Assembly (NCBI GenBank): GCA_004525875.1 | Contig: SPBQ01000153.1 | Location: 1 to 6,117 of the forward strand | DNA: 6,117 nt | Reading direction: 5' to 3' | DNA from: Myxococcales bacterium | GTDB taxonomy: Bacteria > Desulfobacterota_B > Binatia > UBA1149 > SPBQ01 | Shown: piece after piece, positions 4,291 through 6,117 of the stretch | How the letters are laid out: each line of letters begins with the position of its first letter | Position numbering within the stretch: the first letter of the stretch is position 1 | Made by a program: the position numbers and the translations under genes | Notes under the pieces: model-generated | Database searches by the model: none | Seen by the model: only the letters and a program-made list of their open reading frames with translations | What the model was told of the DNA's origin: nothing

Positions 4291-6117
4291 ATGAACCGCC
4301 ATTTCGTCAGAACGCCGACCGAACCAAGCACGGGAGCCTGCAAGCGCACCCGAGTCGCCCAGGCGCGCAAGGCTGCGCTGCTCGTAGCGCTGGCCGCCCT
4401 GGTGCTGCCCGCGAGCGCATCGGCATGGGAGAGCAATCTTGCGGGAACGCTCCCCGCAGGAGGAAATGAAGCACGAGCGGTGGCGGTCGATGCAGACCGC
4501 AACGTGGTAGCCGCCGGCGTGACCGAGAACTTCAATCCGGCGTTACCGGGCGACCCGGATGCAGCATCACGAGACTTCACGGTGGCGAAGCTGTCGGGGG
4601 CCGACGGGACGCAGCTCTGGCGTGCCGAGATCAATGATCCCGAGGACCGCAACTCGGAGGGATTCGCGGTCGCGGTGCACCCCGATGGCGACGTGCTGGC
4701 GGCGGGCACAGTTCGGTTCCGAGTCACAAGCGGGCGCTTCACCGTCGTGAAGCTCTCGGCCGCTGGTGGGGCCGAGGTGTGGCGCACCGGGCTCGACGGC
4801 AACGCCGGCAACGATGACGCGGCACTGGCGGTCGCCGTCGACGCCGCAGGCGATGTTCTGGCCGCGGGATTCGTCGTCAACACCGGGGTAGGGGACGACC
4901 TGCTGGTGGTCAAGCTGGCCGGCGCGACCGGCACTGTGATCTGGTCGCGCACGATCGATACGGCTGCCGGCAACGATTCTGGTTTCGCACTGACCGCGAA
5001 TGCTGCGGGGGATGTGTTCGTGGCCGCCCGGCTAGCCGACCAGTTCGGCGTGGTCAAGCTGTCCGGGCTGACCGGTGCGCCGCTGTGGACCCGGCAGATC
5101 ACCGGGGCCGTCGCCACGAGCGGGGAAGCGCGGGCCATTCAGCTCACCAGCACCGGGGCGGTAGTCGCGAGCGGGATGATCGGCGATGATTTCGCGGCGG
5201 CCCGGCTGGCCTCAGCCGACGGAGCCGTGGACTGGACCTATACCAGGCCCGGCACGGCCGGCAACCTCGACGTCGCATACGCGGTGGCAGTGGATTCCTC
5301 CGACGATGTGATCGCTGCAGGGACGACGCTCAACGTCGGTATCGCGAACGACTTCACGGTCGTGAAGCTGTCGGGCACGACCGGGACCGAGCTCTGGAGC
5401 CACCAGATCGACGGGGGCGCCACCAACAAGGACCAAGCGCTGGACGTCGCACTCGACGCTGCCGACGATGTCATCGTGGCCGGGTTCCTCAGGGGTCTGG
5501 TGTCGGAGGACTTCGCGATTCTCAAGTTCTCCGGTGCGACCGGTACCGAGCTCTGGCGCCGGACGATCGACGGCGCCGCGGGGCTGGCCGACGCGGCTGC
5601 TGCGGTCGCTATCGATGCGGACGGCAACGTGCTGGCCGGTGGCTCGCTCGACAACGCGGGCGTGGCCGTGGACTTCACGGTGGTGAAAGTCGCCGGCGCG
5701 ACCGGTGACGACGTGATCTGTGGCGACGGGATCGTGTCTTCAGGTGAGGACTGCGAGGACGGCAACACGCAGGACGGCGACTGCTGCTCCTCGACCTGCC
5801 AGTTCGAGGCGGCAACGACCGTATGCCGTGGGGCGGCCGGGGTGTGCGATGTGGCCGAGACCTGCACGGGCGCAAGCGCGACGTGTCCGGCCGACGCCAA
5901 GAGCACGGCCGAGTGCCGTGGATCGGCGGGCATCTGCGACGTGGCCGAGACCTGTGACGGGATCAACGACGCCTGTCCGGCCGACGCGTTCATGGCGGCG
6001 ACCACCGAGTGTCGGGGAGCGGCGGGCGTGTGCGATGCAGCCGAGTTTTGCACGGGCGCAAGCGCGACGTGCCCGGCCGACGCCAAGAGCACGGCCGAGT
6101 GCCGTGGGTCGGCGGGC
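4291..6117 (+). CDS. Secreted beta-propeller protein with Myxo-disulfide and disintegrin-like Cys repeats; C-terminus beyond the window
   Basis: The frame stays open for 609 codons to the last base. Residues 1-45 form a long signal peptide: basic n-region, hydrophobic core about 29-39, and 'ASASA' before W46 as a signal-peptidase I site. Residues 46-470 are a propeller of ~54-residue repeats of the form 'AVAVDxxGDVLAAG ... DFTVVKLSGATGTELW', similar to SBBP/PQQ-type blades. Residues 477-503 are one Myxo-disulfide (DUF4215-type) motif (C477, C488, C498, C499, C503). From C512 onward come disintegrin-like repeats 'CRGAAGVCDVAETCTG.S..CPAD', starting at C512, C542, C574 and C604. All Cys lie in the export-dependent part, so disulfides would form in the periplasm or outside. 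The likely location is the cell surface or medium, with binding or adhesion plausible; no catalytic motif is visible. It stands alone behind a long non-coding region. The family architecture is clear, the function is not. Confidence 0.9.
   Translation, partial: MNRHFVRTPTEPSTGACKRTRVAQARKAALLVALAALVLPASASAWESNLAGTLPAGGNEARAVAVDADRNVVAAGVTENFNPALPGDPDAASRDFTVAKLSGADGTQLWRAEINDPEDRNSEGFAVAVHPDGDVLAAGTVRFRVTSGRFTVVKLSAAGGAEVWRTGLDGNAGNDDAALAVAVDAAGDVLAAGFVVNTGVGDDLLVVKLAGATGTVIWSRTIDTAAGNDSGFALTANAAGDVFVAARLADQFGVVKLSGLTGAPLWTRQITGAVATSGEARAIQLTSTGAVVASGMIGDDFAAARLASADGAVDWTYTRPGTAGNLDVAYAVAVDSSDDVIAAGTTLNVGIANDFTVVKLSGTTGTELWSHQIDGGATNKDQALDVALDAADDVIVAGFLRGLVSEDFAILKFSGATGTELWRRTIDGAAGLADAAAAVAIDADGNVLAGGSLDNAGVAVDFTVVKVAGATGDDVICGDGIVSSGEDCEDGNTQDGDCCSSTCQFEAATTVCRGAAGVCDVAETCTGASATCPADAKSTAECRGSAGICDVAETCDGINDACPADAFMAATTECRGAAGVCDAAEFCTGASATCPADAKSTAECRGSAG
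4426..5700 (+). repeat. Eight-blade beta-propeller repeat region inside the secreted protein
   Basis: Each unit ends in a Trp strand: W46, W110, W164, W218, W266, W315, W369 and W422, spaced 48-64 residues apart (mostly 54). 'VxxxGxVxAxG' and '(D)FxVxKL(S)G' strands lie between. The last unit (about 432-470) lacks its Trp strand, while 'AWESNL' at the mature N-terminus supplies an extra one. The simplest reading is eight blades with the N-terminal strand closing the last one. Blades four and five are the most diverged ('LTANAAGDVF', 'IQLTSTGAVV'). Confidence 0.75.
5824..6117 (+). repeat. Tandem disintegrin-like Cys-repeat coding array, continuing past the edge
   Basis: Units of 30, 32 and 30 residues start at Cys 512, 542, 574 and 604. 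At DNA level 5863-5931 and 6049-6117 match at 67 of 69 positions; the two differences (tgt/tgc and gga/ggg) are synonymous. The copies are 186 bases apart, so the duplicated block is a pair of units (62 residues), not a single unit. The middle unit ('DGINDACPADAFMAA') differs clearly from the other two. Confidence 0.85.

Noticed and set aside
4128..5138. 336-codon minus-strand open frame
   Set aside because: It is antisense to the secreted protein; its Ala/Ser/Pro/Thr-rich repeats mirror the propeller codons.
5238..6092. 284-codon minus-strand repetitive frame ('SAGHVALAPVQ', 'SHTPAAPRH')
   Set aside because: The repeats are the reverse complement of the disintegrin-like and propeller repeats on the plus strand, where Cys spacing, signal peptide and ribosome site support coding.

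Overview
The window is GC-rich bacterial DNA with four protein-coding genes that can be supported. Two lie on the minus strand at the left and two on the plus strand to the right. The best lineage clue is the right-hand secreted protein. It combines a beta-propeller with a 'CGDG...GEDCEDGN...CC..TC' Myxo-disulfide (DUF4215-type) repeat and disintegrin-like Cys repeats, an architecture typical of Myxococcota, Binatota and other former deltaproteobacterial lineages. That assignment is inference: no rRNA or other marker gene is present.

Region 1 (1-2072, minus strand): the N-terminal 83 codons of a YfcG-like (Nu-class) glutathione S-transferase run off the left edge. Upstream of it, 123 bp away on the same strand, is a 565-residue acyl-CoA dehydrogenase with a long C-terminal extension. 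The two could share a transcript. The dehydrogenase has a -35/-10-like pair so close to its ATG that its mRNA may be leaderless.

Region 2 (2073-2481): 409 bp between divergent genes. It holds that promoter and a possible 59-codon minus-strand ORF with a good Shine-Dalgarno sequence. The ORF's lysine-rich start looks coding, but its second half does not.

Region 3 (2482-3495, plus strand): a 337-residue integral membrane protein of the Ca2+/cation antiporter (CaCA) family with both alpha repeats. Some residues in and after the ion-binding segments are non-standard.

Region 4 (3496-4290): 795 bp with no convincing gene but many inverted repeats. A nested set of stems at 3966-4072 can fold as one structured unit, and part of it competes with a second 10-bp stem at 4059-4095. 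This is the least explained part of the window.

Region 5 (4291 to the right edge, plus strand): the start of a large secreted protein, open to the last base. It has a signal peptide, a propeller best read as eight blades closed by the N-terminal strand, one Myxo-disulfide motif, and at least three disintegrin-like Cys repeats with a nearly identical DNA duplication 186 bp apart. Its end is not seen.

The genes do not form an obvious single pathway. The left pair suggests acyl-CoA and glutathione metabolism; the right pair are a membrane transporter and an envelope or extracellular protein. I do not see a defence, mobile or biosynthetic system that I could call new. The most interesting items are the structured intergenic region and the secreted repeat protein.
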